DNA of 64,000 nucleotides, taken from Clostridia bacterium. GTDB taxonomy: Bacteria > Bacillota > Clostridia > TANB77 > CAG-508. Where the stretch lies: contig JAAWAX010000034.1 in assembly GCA_022792395.1 (NCBI GenBank), positions 30,405-94,404 on the forward strand. The letters are read 5' to 3'. The notes under the pieces were generated by a model. The model had not been told where the DNA came from. It did not search any database and saw only the letters and a program-made list of their open reading frames with translations. The translations under genes were made by a program, and so were the position numbers. Positions 44,705 through 54,003 of this stretch are shown one piece after another (the stretch's first letter is position 1; each line of letters starts with the position of its first letter).

Positions 44705-47071
44705 TTATTTTAATTGGGTAACAGTAACACCCATCTCACCTTCACCAAAAGTTCCTAAACGGAAAGATTTAACATGAGGATGTGTTTTTAAAAATTGGTG
44801 GATACCATTTCGTAATTTTCCAGTACCTTTACCATGGACAATTCTAACTGTTTGAAGACCACTTAATAAAGCATCATCTAAAAATTTATCTATTACAAAA
44901 ATTGATTCTTCAACATTTAATCCAATTACATTGATTTCTGATTTTACCATTTTAGATTTTGAAATATGAGGTAAGTTATTTATCGTTAATGAAGCAGTGC
45001 TTTTTGAAGTTTTACTAGAAAGCTCAAGATATTTTATATTAACATTCATTTTTAAACTTCCAATTTGAACTTGAACCTCATTCGATTTAGAAACATGAGA
45101 AAGAACAATTCCATTTTGTCCTAAATTTGTTACAAAAACCTCTATGTTTGGTTTAATATCTTTAGCTAATAAAGAATTATTTGAATCTTTTATACTAGTA
45201 TGGTTATCGTTTGTTGTAGATACTAAATTAATATCTTTAATTTTTGTATTTAAAGAGTTTCTAGCATTTTCTAACTCTTGGTGACTAGTAAAAGAATTCA
45301 TTTTCTTGATAATTTCACTAGCATCTTCTTTAGCATCTAATAAAATATTTCGAGCTTTTATTTTAGCATTTTCAATTAACTCTTGTTCTTTTCGTTTTAT
45401 TTCTGTGTTTTCTTCTTCTAAAGATTTTCTTAAATTGATAACTTGTTCTAATTCTTCAGAAATTTGTTTTTTCTCTTTTTCCATTGACAATTTATCATCA
45501 TAAATTTTTTTCAACAAATTTTCAATATCAATTTGGTTAGAAGTCATAAGAGATTTAGCTCTGTCTATGATGGTTTCATCTAATCCTAGTTTTTTACTAA
45601 TGGCAAAAGCATTACTTTTACCAGGAATACCAACTAATAATCTATAAGTAGGGCTTAAAGTAGCAATGTCGAATTCAACAGAAGCATTTTCAAATTTATC
45701 GGTTACAAGGGCATATTGTTTTAATTCTTGATAATGAGTAGTAGCAATAGTCAAACTTCCCAATGTTTTAAAATAATCTAATAGGCTAATGGCCAAATTA
45801 GCACCTTCTAAAGGGTCAGTACCAGAGCCTAATTCATCTACTAAAATCAAAGAATTTTCAGTTGCTTGTTTTGTGATTTCTACAATATTAAGCATATGCG
45901 AAGAGAAGGTACTTAAAGAATCATGGATACTTTGGTCATCTCCAATATCAGCAAAAATATGATCAAAAATATAAATGCTAGAATTTTCATCACAAGGGAT
46001 ATTAAGCCCACTACATGCCATACAAATTAATAAACCAACGGTTTTTAAAGTAACTGTTTTTCCGCCAGTATTAGGTCCTGTAATTAATAGTACAGAAAAG
46101 TTCTTACCTAAATCTACAGAAATAGGAACAACAGTATTTTTATCAATAAGAGGATGTCTAGCATTTTTTAAGTGAATTTCTTTTTTTTCATTAATAAGGG
46201 GAGTAGTTGCTTGAAGTGATTTTGAGAATTTTGCTTTCGCAAAAATAAAATCTAGTTTAGCAATTAAAGTAACATCTAATCTTAATTCTTCTTGATATGG
46301 TATAAATAATGTGGTTAATTCTTGTAGAATTTTTTCAATTTCTATTTCTTCTTGTCCTTTTAAATTATTTAATTCATTATTCATTTCAAAAATAGAAATG
46401 GGTTCGATAAAAACAGTAGAACCAGCATTTGAAATGTCATGAATAAAACCTTTTATTTGAGAGCGATATTCTTCTTTAATAGGAATTACAAATCTATCAT
46501 TTCGAATGGTAACAATATTTTCTTGTATATATTTGGAATACGTAGAAGAGTGAATCAAGTCATTTAATTTTGCTCGAATGTCTTGTTCCAGATTTCTTTT
46601 TTGTTTTCGAATCGATTGTAAAGTTTTAGAAGCTTTATCATCTATTGTATTTTCATCTAAAATGCAAGAAAATATCTTATCAGTAATACTTTTGTTAGCA
46701 TATAAACGAGAAAATAAATCTGCTAAAATAGGATATTGGGATGAATCTAAAAAGTCTTGATTAAAATAATCCTTTAAATCTTGTGATAATCTAAAAATGT
46801 AAGCAAGATTTAACAAAGATTTAGCAGATAAAGAGTTATTACTTTCTAATTTTTTTAACGCTATTGTAATATCAGCAATTTCTATGAAAGAGGGTGTGCT
46901 ATTACGATAAGACAAATTAACAGCTTCGTTTGTTTCTTGTAAAAGCTGTTCTACTTTATTTTTTTGATTGCTAGGTAGTAAGTTTAGAGCAAGTTCGTTT
47001 CCTTGTTTCGTAACACAAAAATTACTTACCATTTTTAATACTTTATAAAATTCTAATTTTTCTAAATACAT
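44705..47071 (-). CDS. mutS2: MutS2 family ATPase with Smr endonuclease domain
   Basis: A 788-residue protein with a MutS-like lever/clamp region and an ATPase core with Walker A GPNTGGKTVTLK (~residues 330-340) and the DELGSGTDPLEG Walker B/signature. A long coiled coil follows (~515-620), then a C-terminal Smr domain (HGKGTGKLRNGIHQFLKTHP). It lacks the mismatch-recognition domain of MutS1. MutS2 suppresses recombination and, in B. subtilis, rescues collided ribosomes. AAGGAG precedes the ATG. Split REP-like words flank its promoter region. Confidence 0.96.
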   Translation of the reverse strand: MYLEKLEFYKVLKMVSNFCVTKQGNELALNLLPSNQKNKVEQLLQETNEAVNLSYRNSTPSFIEIADITIALKKLESNNSLSAKSLLNLAYIFRLSQDLKDYFNQDFLDSSQYPILADLFSRLYANKSITDKIFSCILDENTIDDKASKTLQSIRKQKRNLEQDIRAKLNDLIHSSTYSKYIQENIVTIRNDRFVIPIKEEYRSQIKGFIHDISNAGSTVFIEPISIFEMNNELNNLKGQEEIEIEKILQELTTLFIPYQEELRLDVTLIAKLDFIFAKAKFSKSLQATTPLINEKKEIHLKNARHPLIDKNTVVPISVDLGKNFSVLLITGPNTGGKTVTLKTVGLLICMACSGLNIPCDENSSIYIFDHIFADIGDDQSIHDSLSTFSSHMLNIVEITKQATENSLILVDELGSGTDPLEGANLAISLLDYFKTLGSLTIATTHYQELKQYALVTDKFENASVEFDIATLSPTYRLLVGIPGKSNAFAISKKLGLDETIIDRAKSLMTSNQIDIENLLKKIYDDKLSMEKEKKQISEELEQVINLRKSLEEENTEIKRKEQELIENAKIKARNILLDAKEDASEIIKKMNSFTSHQELENARNSLNTKIKDINLVSTTNDNHTSIKDSNNSLLAKDIKPNIEVFVTNLGQNGIVLSHVSKSNEVQVQIGSLKMNVNIKYLELSSKTSKSTASLTINNLPHISKSKMVKSEINVIGLNVEESIFVIDKFLDDALLSGLQTVRIVHGKGTGKLRNGIHQFLKTHPHVKSFRLGTFGEGEMGVTVTQLK

Positions 47072-47084
47072 AGTAAATCTCCTT

Positions 47085-47226
47085 GTTCAATTGGGGATGT
47101 TTTTTTATCGCCTTTATTTTATAGAATTATATCACAAATAGAGTAGATACACAAGAATGTTAGCATGTTCCATTTTATAAAAATGTTAAAGAATTCATGA
47201 TTGAATCTCTGTCCCCAATTGGACAC
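47085..47226. repeat. Separated halves of a GGGGA/TCCCC REP-like palindrome
   Basis: GTTCAATTGGGGAT at 47085-47098 and TGTCCCCAATTGGACAC at 47210-47226 are inverted relative to each other and match the palindrome after polA. They enclose the divergent promoter area of mutS2. Confidence 0.6.
47126..47154 (-). promoter_or_regulatory. Sigma-A promoter of mutS2
   Basis: Minus-strand TTGTGT and TATAAT with a 17-base spacer, ~55 bases before the start codon. Confidence 0.7.
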
Positions 47227-47255
47227 TTGCAAAAAGGATAAACTTGTGATATAAA
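47227..47255 (+). promoter_or_regulatory. Sigma-A promoter of prpC-prkC
   Basis: TTGCAA and TATAAA with a 17-base spacer and an extended TGA, directly beside the REP half-site. Confidence 0.7.
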
Positions 47256-47297
47256 ATAAAAAGAGAAATTAGAACCAGAAGAAAAAGAGGTGAAAAA

Positions 47298-48032
47298 ATG
47301 ATAAAGGCTTATGCAAAGTCAGATATAGGAAAAGTAAGAGAAATTAACCAAGATTACTATTATATATCAGAATCGTTAGATGAAGTGCAATTGTATATGT
47401 TAGCCGATGGTATGGGAGGATATAATGGAGGAGAAATAGCAAGTAAATTAGCTGTACAAACAGCTAAAAGTTATATTGAAAATAATTTTCAAGAGATAAA
47501 TAAAGATAGAGAAAGTATTGTTCAGTTAATAGGAAGCGCAATGGAATATGCTAACATGGTAGTGTATGAGAAAGCAAAAGAAAGTAAAGAATTAGAAGGA
47601 ATGGGTACTACTTTAGAAATTTGTTTAATATATAATAATAAGGCATTTATTGGACATGTAGGAGACAGCAGAATTTATAGAATTCGAAAAGAATTTATGA
47701 GAAAATTAACGCAAGATCATAGTTATGTTCAGAAATTAGTAAAAGATGGAACGATTACACAAGAGGAAGCAATCCATCATCCACAAAAAAATATGCTGAT
47801 GAAAGCACTAGGATGCAATGCATTTGTGGAGCCTGATGTCATAGTAAGAGGATTTTTGAAAGAAGATATTTTTGTAATGTGTTCAGATGGTTTAACAAAT
47901 CTAGTAGAACAAGAAGAAATTTACAAAATAGCCAAAAAAGATATAGAACAAGCACCAAAGGAACTAGTAGAAATAGCAAATCAGAATGGCGGATATGACA
48001 ATATAACAGTTGTTATTATAAAAAATATATAA
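47298..48032 (+). CDS. prpC: PP2C-type serine/threonine phosphatase PrpC/Stp
   Basis: A 244-residue metal-dependent phosphatase. It has the PP2C signature residues: DIGKVREINQDYY at the N-terminus, LADGMGGYNGGE (metal Asp), GHVGDSRIYRI, CSDGLTNL and the terminal GGYDNITVV. It reverses phosphorylation by PrkC, the kinase encoded 30 bases downstream, on targets in translation, cell wall and spore germination pathways. An AGAGGTG site precedes the ATG. Confidence 0.95.
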   Translation: MIKAYAKSDIGKVREINQDYYYISESLDEVQLYMLADGMGGYNGGEIASKLAVQTAKSYIENNFQEINKDRESIVQLIGSAMEYANMVVYEKAKESKELEGMGTTLEICLIYNNKAFIGHVGDSRIYRIRKEFMRKLTQDHSYVQKLVKDGTITQEEAIHHPQKNMLMKALGCNAFVEPDVIVRGFLKEDIFVMCSDGLTNLVEQEEIYKIAKKDIEQAPKELVEIANQNGGYDNITVVIIKNI

Positions 48033-48061
48033 CAAGCCTTTAGGGAAGGAATGAAAAAATT

Positions 48062-50035
48062 ATGAATTTAGAAGGTAAGCTATTAGGAAATCGATATGAG
48101 ATGATTGAAAAAGTAGGAAATGGTGGAATGTCCACAGTTTATAAAGCGACTGATAAAGTTTTAAAAAGAAATGTAGCAGTAAAAATATTAAGAGATGAAT
48201 TTACAACAGATGAAGAATTTATCAAAAGATTTGAAGCAGAAGCACAATCGGCAGCAAGACTAACACATGCTAATATTGTTTCTATTTATGATGTAGGGGT
48301 AGATGGAAATTTATATTATATTGTGATGGAATTAATACAAGGGAAAACATTAAAGGAAATTATTATAGAAGAAAGAGGACCTTTACCTTGGAAATGGTCT
48401 GTTAATGTAGCAATTCAGATAGCATCTGCATTAGAAATGGCACATAAAAATAATATTGTTCATAGAGATATTAAGCCACATAATATTATTATTACAGAAG
48501 ATGGAATTGCAAAAGTAACGGATTTTGGAATTGCTAAAGCAGTATCTAATTCAACAATTACAGCATTTGGAACTACAATCGGTTCGGTACATTATTTTTC
48601 ACCAGAACATGCAAGAGGAGGATTTACTGATGCTAAATCAGACTTGTACTCATTAGGAGTAGTTATGTATGAAATGGTAACAGGAAATGTACCATTTGAT
48701 GCAGATACACCAGTATCAGTAGCTTTGAAACACATGCAAGAAGAACCAGAAGAACCAATTGAAGTAAATCCTAAAGTCCCAGTAGCAATCAATAAAATTA
48801 TTATGAAAGCATTACAAAAAGATACTACATTGAGGTATCAATCAGCATCAGAAATGTTACGAGATTTGAAAAAATCACTAAAAGACCCAGATGGTGATTT
48901 TATAGAGGAAATGGAATATGATGCTACTGCTAGAACACAAAAAATTAATTTAGATGAATATGGAGAAATAGAAGAAGATATACCTAATAGTAGGAGCAAA
49001 AAAGGGAAAAAAGAAGGAAAATTCAAACAGTTCATCAAGAATCATAAAGTGATTAGTACCATAGTTGGATTGATTTTACTATTTTCCTTAAGCTTGGGAG
49101 GAACTCTTTTTGCCTTAAATGTAACCAATCCACCTGAAGTGGAAATGCCTAATGTAGTGGGATTGTCAAAGGAAGAGGCCCAAAAAGAAGTAGAAGCAGC
49201 GAAATTAAAGTTTGAAGTGGAAAAGGAAGAATACAATAAGGATGTACCAGAAGGATATGTTATTTCACAAGATCCAACTTATATGGAGAGGTTTAATAAA
49301 GTAAAAGAAGGCAGTACAGTAAGTGTTATTATTAGTAAAGGACAAGAAAAAACAACTGTACCAAATGTAAAAGGTAAGGAGAAAGATGAGGCTATCAAAT
49401 TAATAGAAGAAGCAAAATTGAAGGCAGAAGTGATAGAGGAAACGAGTAAGACAGTAAAAGAAGGCTTTGTTATTAGCCAAGAAACAGAACCAGATGCAGA
49501 AGTTTTTGCAGGAGATACGATAAAAATCCATGTAAGTACTGGTACCGGTATTAAAGAAGTTACTGTAGTTAGTGTAATCGGTCAAGATGAGGCTACTGCT
49601 AAAAAGACTTTAGAGGATTTGGGATTAAAAGTAAATGTGACTTATGAGGAGAATAATTCTAAAGATAATGGTGTAGTGTTAAAACAAAATGTTGAAGGTG
49701 GAAAGACAGTCGATGAAGGAACAACTGTTACAATTACAGTAAATAAATTAGCAGAAAAAAAGAATGCAACAGTGTATGTAAATGTAAAATCAATAACAGG
49801 AGGATATTCAGAATCAGAAGATAACACAATTAAGAAAAAAGTTAAATTAAGAGTAGAAGCAAATGGAGAAACCATTTTCAATCAAGAAGTAGATAAAAAT
49901 AATACACAAGTTAATACTGGAAATGGAAAAGTGGTAGCAACTGGAAATGTTACTGTAAAAGTATTTATTGATGATGTAAAAGAAAGAGAAAAAGATATAG
50001 ATGTTAGAACAACAACTTCTTATACATTTGATTAA
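48062..50035 (+). CDS. prkC: PASTA-domain Ser/Thr kinase PrkC
   Basis: A 657-residue Hanks-type kinase. The cytoplasmic kinase domain (1-~270) has GNGGMSTVYKA, HRDIKPHNI, DFGIAKA and the SPEHARGG activation segment. A juxtamembrane linker leads to one membrane helix (~329-352), then three PASTA domains (~358-425, 426-495, 496-565) that sense muropeptides. An extra ~90-residue C-terminal beta-type domain is beyond the usual end. PrkC triggers spore germination and controls cell-wall and ribosome functions. A terminator separates it from rsgA. Confidence 0.96.
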   Translation: MNLEGKLLGNRYEMIEKVGNGGMSTVYKATDKVLKRNVAVKILRDEFTTDEEFIKRFEAEAQSAARLTHANIVSIYDVGVDGNLYYIVMELIQGKTLKEIIIEERGPLPWKWSVNVAIQIASALEMAHKNNIVHRDIKPHNIIITEDGIAKVTDFGIAKAVSNSTITAFGTTIGSVHYFSPEHARGGFTDAKSDLYSLGVVMYEMVTGNVPFDADTPVSVALKHMQEEPEEPIEVNPKVPVAINKIIMKALQKDTTLRYQSASEMLRDLKKSLKDPDGDFIEEMEYDATARTQKINLDEYGEIEEDIPNSRSKKGKKEGKFKQFIKNHKVISTIVGLILLFSLSLGGTLFALNVTNPPEVEMPNVVGLSKEEAQKEVEAAKLKFEVEKEEYNKDVPEGYVISQDPTYMERFNKVKEGSTVSVIISKGQEKTTVPNVKGKEKDEAIKLIEEAKLKAEVIEETSKTVKEGFVISQETEPDAEVFAGDTIKIHVSTGTGIKEVTVVSVIGQDEATAKKTLEDLGLKVNVTYEENNSKDNGVVLKQNVEGGKTVDEGTTVTITVNKLAEKKNATVYVNVKSITGGYSESEDNTIKKKVKLRVEANGETIFNQEVDKNNTQVNTGNGKVVATGNVTVKVFIDDVKEREKDIDVRTTTSYTFD

Positions 50036-50052
50036 GATACAAATTTTATATA

Positions 50053-50090
50053 AAAATTCAATTAGATAATTGCTAATTGAATTTTTTTTC
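50053..50090 (+). terminator. Rho-independent terminator after prkC
   Basis: Perfect 13-base arms AAAATTCAATTAG / CTAATTGAATTTT, loop of 7, then T8. Confidence 0.9.
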
Positions 50091-50139
50091 TATATAATAG
50101 GAAGGAACAAAATAAAATCTACATACCAAAGGAGGAAAC

Positions 50140-51106
50140 ATGCAAGGCATCATCATAGAAAACATAGCCAATCTATATCGAGTAAAGCCAATCCATCAAA
50201 ACGAAGAGAAAATGTCCCAAGAAAACCCGGAACCAGTGGGGAAAAATTCCCCAAAGAAACCCGGAACCAGTGGAGAAAAGATTTATGAGGCAACGGCAAG
50301 AGGTAAATTTAAGAAAGAAGAGATAACGCCAGTTGTAGGGGATTGGGTTGAATTTGAAGTGACAGATGAGGGAAATAAAAAAGCAGTTATTACTACAATA
50401 CGAGACCGAAAAGTGTATATAAAAAGACCAAAACTTGCTAATATTACACAAATGGTATTGGTTGTGTCGAGTAAAAATCCAAAACCAGATTTGTTGATGC
50501 TAGATAAACAATTGGTTTTCGCAGAATTTATAGGTATTAAGGCATTGATTGTACTAAATAAAACAGATTTAGATGATAAGCAAGAGTTTCAAGAATTGAA
50601 AGAGATTTATCAAAGGATAGGCTATAAGGTGATAGAAACAGAAGCCAAAAATCAAAAGGGAGTGGATAAGTTAAAGCAAGAATTAAAAAATAATGTGAAT
50701 GCATTTTCGGGTAATTCTGGTGTGGGGAAATCTACTTTAGTGAATGGAATTTTTGAGCAAAATATGACTATAGAAGGCGAAATTAGTGTAAGAAACAAAA
50801 GGGGAAAAAATACAACTACATCGATTAAATTATATCAAATAGATGATAATACTTATATTGCAGATACTCCACGGATTTTCTACTTTTTCCATAGAAGAAA
50901 TAGAAAGTAGAAATTTAGCAGAGTTTTTTGTAGAGTTTAAAGATAAAATTTCTGAATGTGAATTTGTTGGCTGTACTCATATAAAAGAAGAAAATTGTGG
51001 CATAAAAAATGCGATACAAAAAGGACAAATTACATTGGCTAGGTATGAAAGATTTCATAAAATATATCAACAATTAAAAGAAAGAGAGGAGAAAAAGAAA
51101 TGGTAG
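50140..51106 (+). CDS. rsgA: Ribosome small subunit-dependent GTPase RsgA, +1 frameshift at CGG
   Basis: A circularly permuted GTPase that checks 30S maturation. It has an N-terminal OB fold, NKTD (G4), GNSGVGKSTL (G1), then DTPG (G3) and a C-terminal Cys-rich zinc part (CEFVGCTHIKEENC). The starting frame hits CGG (50872-50874), which disrupts the invariant DTPG; it would stop at 50910. Skipping the C at 50872 restores DTPGFSTFSIEE and runs to 51106 (321 residues). The downstream frame overlaps the rpe start by 7 bases, supporting its translation. Residues ~19-46 are an unusual insertion encoded by a REP-like tandem repeat. The gene follows prpC-prkC as in Bacillus. Confidence 0.93.
50225..50273 (+). 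repeat. Tandem REP-like repeat inside rsgA
   Basis: ACCCGGAACCAGTGG occurs at 50225-50239 and again at 50259-50273, separated by GGAAAAATTCCCC-type dyad DNA. The same 15-mer is part of the large palindrome at 61659-61783. It lies in frame and adds about 25 residues of Pro/Gly/Lys-rich sequence to the OB domain of RsgA. Confidence 0.85.
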
Positions 51107-51759
51107 AAGTGTCAACATCTATTTTATCGATTAAAGAAGGGGAGGAGTCATCGGCTTTTTTAGAATTAGAAGCGGCAAAAACAGATTATTTTCATATTGA
51201 TGTTATGGATGGAAAATTTGTAGAAAAAGATACCTATCAAAAAATGTTTGAAAATGCATCTTATATTAAGAGAATATCAAATTTGCCATTAGATGTTCAT
51301 TTGATGGTAGAAAATATAAAAGAAGCAGTTGATGATTTTTTAGCCATAGAACCAAACATTATTACTTTTCATTTAGAGGCTTGTAAAAGTAAAGAAGAAG
51401 TATATGAAATGATTAACTATATAAAAGATAATCATTGTAAAGTAGGAATATCAGTAAAGCCACATACAAAGATAGAGGAAGTATATGAATTTTTACCATA
51501 TATTCACATGTGTTTAATTATGACAGTAGAGCCTGGAAAAGGGGGACAAACTTTTTTAACTGATATGGTTAAAAAAGTAGAGGTACTAAAGAAACAAGTA
51601 GAGGAAGAAGATTTAGAAATAGACATAGAAGTAGATGGAGGAATTAATTTAAAGACTGCTCCAGAGGTAAAAAAAGCAGGTGCTAATGTTTTGGTTTCTG
51701 GAACGGCAATTGTTATGGCAAATGATTTTAAGGTTATTATAGATGAATTAAAAAAATAA
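51100..51759 (+). CDS. rpe: Ribulose-phosphate 3-epimerase
   Basis: A 219-residue TIM-barrel epimerase interconverting ribulose 5- and xylulose 5-phosphate. STSILS opens the sequence, HIDVMDGKFV holds the metal His/Asp, DVHLMVE the next, and IMTVEPGKGGQTFL the phosphate and metal loop; EVDGGI completes the site. It is slightly diverged from typical Rpe (VEPGKGGQ for VNPGFGGQ). Its ATG overlaps the rsgA 3' end, giving translational coupling, and GAGAGGAG is the ribosome site. Confidence 0.93.
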   Translation: MVEVSTSILSIKEGEESSAFLELEAAKTDYFHIDVMDGKFVEKDTYQKMFENASYIKRISNLPLDVHLMVENIKEAVDDFLAIEPNIITFHLEACKSKEEVYEMINYIKDNHCKVGISVKPHTKIEEVYEFLPYIHMCLIMTVEPGKGGQTFLTDMVKKVEVLKKQVEEEDLEIDIEVDGGINLKTAPEVKKAGANVLVSGTAIVMANDFKVIIDELKK

Positions 51760-51768
51760 CAAAATTAG

Positions 51769-51799
51769 AAAAGGTAGGATAAAAACTCCTGCCTTTTTG
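51769..51799 (+). terminator. Rho-independent terminator after rpe
   Basis: AAAAGGTAGGA / TCCTGCCTTTT around a 7-base loop, followed by T. Confidence 0.85.
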
Positions 51800-51811
51800 C
51801 TTTGCATAATA

Positions 51812-51845
51812 AAAGAGGAAATCTTAAATTAGAAATCCTCTTAAT
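51812..51845 (-). terminator. Terminator-like hairpin after the bactofilin-like gene
   Basis: Minus-strand AAGAGGATTTCT pairs imperfectly with AGATTTCCTCTT, followed by a short T-rich tract. Confidence 0.6.
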
Positions 51846-51856
51846 TTAAAATAAAA

Positions 51857-53035
51857 CTATTCTTCTACCGTTTTTTCTTTTTCTCTTAAAACTAAACTAG
51901 AAACTGCAATACCAAGACCTAATACAACAACAATAATACCTAAAAGAGAACCGATGAAAGGAATTAATCCAATTAACCATAAAACAACAGAACAAGCAAC
52001 TAACATACCGAAAATGCCAATGGTTTTCTCAATTTTTAATTTATTACAAATAAAGGTATTTAATGTTATGATAAACATAGAATTACTAATTGCTATTAAA
52101 AGGAAAAATATCAGTAATAATAATAATCCCAAAGTAGAAGTAATTCCTAAAATAAAGAATAGGATAGCTAATATTATCATAACGATTGGTGTTAAAATTC
52201 CAAATCCAATAACTGGTAAAACTTTTTTGGTTGTTAATAAAGAAGTGTTATTCTTTAAGAATTTAGGTGCAAGCCATAAGCATAGTAACCAAACAACTAC
52301 AACAGTAATGACAAAAGTTCCTAATCTCATGATATGGTCTTGTATCGTATTGCCAGAAAAAGATACTTTTTGTTCAAAATTAGTTTCTCCAGTAACAACA
52401 CCTTCTGGGATAGAAAATTCATGATTAGCGGTATAATTCAAATTTCCATTAATATGACCTTGTGAATTTTCATCATTTGAGTCATTTGTAAAAGCTAAAT
52501 TTTCTGATTGAATATAGGCATTTCTTCCAATGGTTCCAAAAATATTAATAGTATCAGAACCTACATGAATATCTCTGTATACATATCCATTAATATTGGT
52601 ATCTTGCGAAGTGGCATATAAGTCATAAACAACACCATTAATGGTGACATTTTTAGAAAAAGTAAATAAGTTGCTAAAGATATAACCTTGTTCACCAACA
52701 GTAACAGTATTAGCACAAATGAAAGCATCTCCACCAATTTGAGAATTAATGGTAACATTGTTAGCAAATACAAATAAGTTTCCATCTACAATATAATCAA
52801 TGGTAATATCATTACCACTTAAGTAGACATCATTTTTTTTGAATGTTTCTTCTTGCGAAGTAGTAGATGAGTTTGCAATTGTGCTATCAGTTTCCTCCAT
52901 ATTGTTTTCAGATGTCGTTGCATCTGGAGTTGCTACATTGTCAGCAGTTTCATTCTCTGCTCTTACAATAGGAAGCATAAGAGCAAGGATAAGAATCGTT
53001 AAAATAGAGATTCGTTTTAATTTGTTTTTTAACAT
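51857..53035 (-). CDS. Bactofilin-like polymer-forming membrane protein
   Basis: A 392-residue protein: signal peptide (~1-26), a Thr/Ser/Glu-rich linker, then a right-handed beta-helix-like region (~65-190) with repeating GxI/V patterns (DYIVDGNLFVFANNVTIN; GQIGGDAF-like turns; FGTIGRNAYI). Four or five membrane helices follow (~235-380). Bactofilin domains are normally cytoplasmic polymers; the signal peptide here places the repeat region outside, as in other membrane polymer-forming proteins of Firmicutes. The function is unknown. AGGAGG precedes the ATG. Confidence 0.8.
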   Translation of the reverse strand: MLKNKLKRISILTILILALMLPIVRAENETADNVATPDATTSENNMEETDSTIANSSTTSQEETFKKNDVYLSGNDITIDYIVDGNLFVFANNVTINSQIGGDAFICANTVTVGEQGYIFSNLFTFSKNVTINGVVYDLYATSQDTNINGYVYRDIHVGSDTINIFGTIGRNAYIQSENLAFTNDSNDENSQGHINGNLNYTANHEFSIPEGVVTGETNFEQKVSFSGNTIQDHIMRLGTFVITVVVVWLLCLWLAPKFLKNNTSLLTTKKVLPVIGFGILTPIVMIILAILFFILGITSTLGLLLLLIFFLLIAISNSMFIITLNTFICNKLKIEKTIGIFGMLVACSVVLWLIGLIPFIGSLLGIIVVVLGLGIAVSSLVLREKEKTVEE

Positions 53036-53163
53036 ATAAATTCCTCCTAAATTTACGAAAAATAGATTCTATCATAAGAAAAGAATAGAAAAACCAAAAT
53101 TCGTATTTTATATAAACTAATAAAAATATATAATTTTATTTAATTTTTGTCAACTAATAGAAA

Positions 53164-53799
53164 CTATTTTTTAGAGGAATAGGATTTACAAAATTGCTTA
53201 ACAACGCAAGTATCACATTTAGGACTTCTTGCTATACATGTATTTCTTCCATGCCATACAAAAATATGGTTGATATCTTTCCAATATTGTTTTGGAAAAA
53301 TTTTTAGTAAATCTTGTTCGATTTTTTCGGGTTCTTTTTCTTTGGATAATCCGATGTGATTAGAAATTCTTTTAGCATGCGTATCAACAGCAATTCCTTC
53401 AGCTATCCCAAATACTTCTAATAAAATAACATTGGCACTTTTTCTACCAACTCCTGCTAAACTTGTTAATTCTTCCATCGTATGAGGAACTTCACCGTGA
53501 AATTTTTCTAAAACTTGTTTGGCACATAATTTTATATTTTTAGCTTTATTCTTATAAAATCCACAAGGATGAATGATAGTTTCTAATTCTGAAATGTCGA
53601 TATCGGCAAAATCTTGAATGGTCTTACAACGTGAAAAAAGGGTAGGGGTTGTTTGATTGACTCTTTCATCTGTACATTGAGCAGAAAGCATAACGGCTAC
53701 AACTAATTCAAAGGGAGTTGTAAAATCCAAGCTACAAGTGGCATCTGAATATCTCTTTTTTAATAATTCTATTAAGGTGGTAGCATCTTGTTTTTTCAT
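53164..53799 (-). CDS. nth: Endonuclease III (DNA glycosylase/AP lyase)
   Basis: A 211-residue HhH-GPD glycosylase that excises oxidised pyrimidines. LTSLAGVGRKSANVIL is the helix-hairpin-helix with the catalytic Lys, VDTHAKRIS carries the catalytic Asp, and the C-terminal C-x6-C-x2-C-x5-C (CIARSPKCDTCVVKQFC) binds the [4Fe-4S] cluster. AGGAGG precedes the ATG on the minus strand. In spore formers it is often near dnaD; not here. Confidence 0.96.
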   Translation of the reverse strand: MKKQDATTLIELLKKRYSDATCSLDFTTPFELVVAVMLSAQCTDERVNQTTPTLFSRCKTIQDFADIDISELETIIHPCGFYKNKAKNIKLCAKQVLEKFHGEVPHTMEELTSLAGVGRKSANVILLEVFGIAEGIAVDTHAKRISNHIGLSKEKEPEKIEQDLLKIFPKQYWKDINHIFVWHGRNTCIARSPKCDTCVVKQFCKSYSSKK

Positions 53800-54003
53800 A
53801 ATAGTTCGCCTCCTAAAGGTATTTTACAAGAGAAGAATGAGAGTTGTCAAGGAATTTTAACATTGCTTTTTGAAAATAGAATATAGTAAAGGTAAATATA
53901 AAAGAATTTAAAGGAAGTTAAGAAAAAATACATTTTACATAAAAAGGAACTAATAATGAGTAAAAATAATATAATATACAAAAACAAGGGAGGAAATAAT
54001 ATT

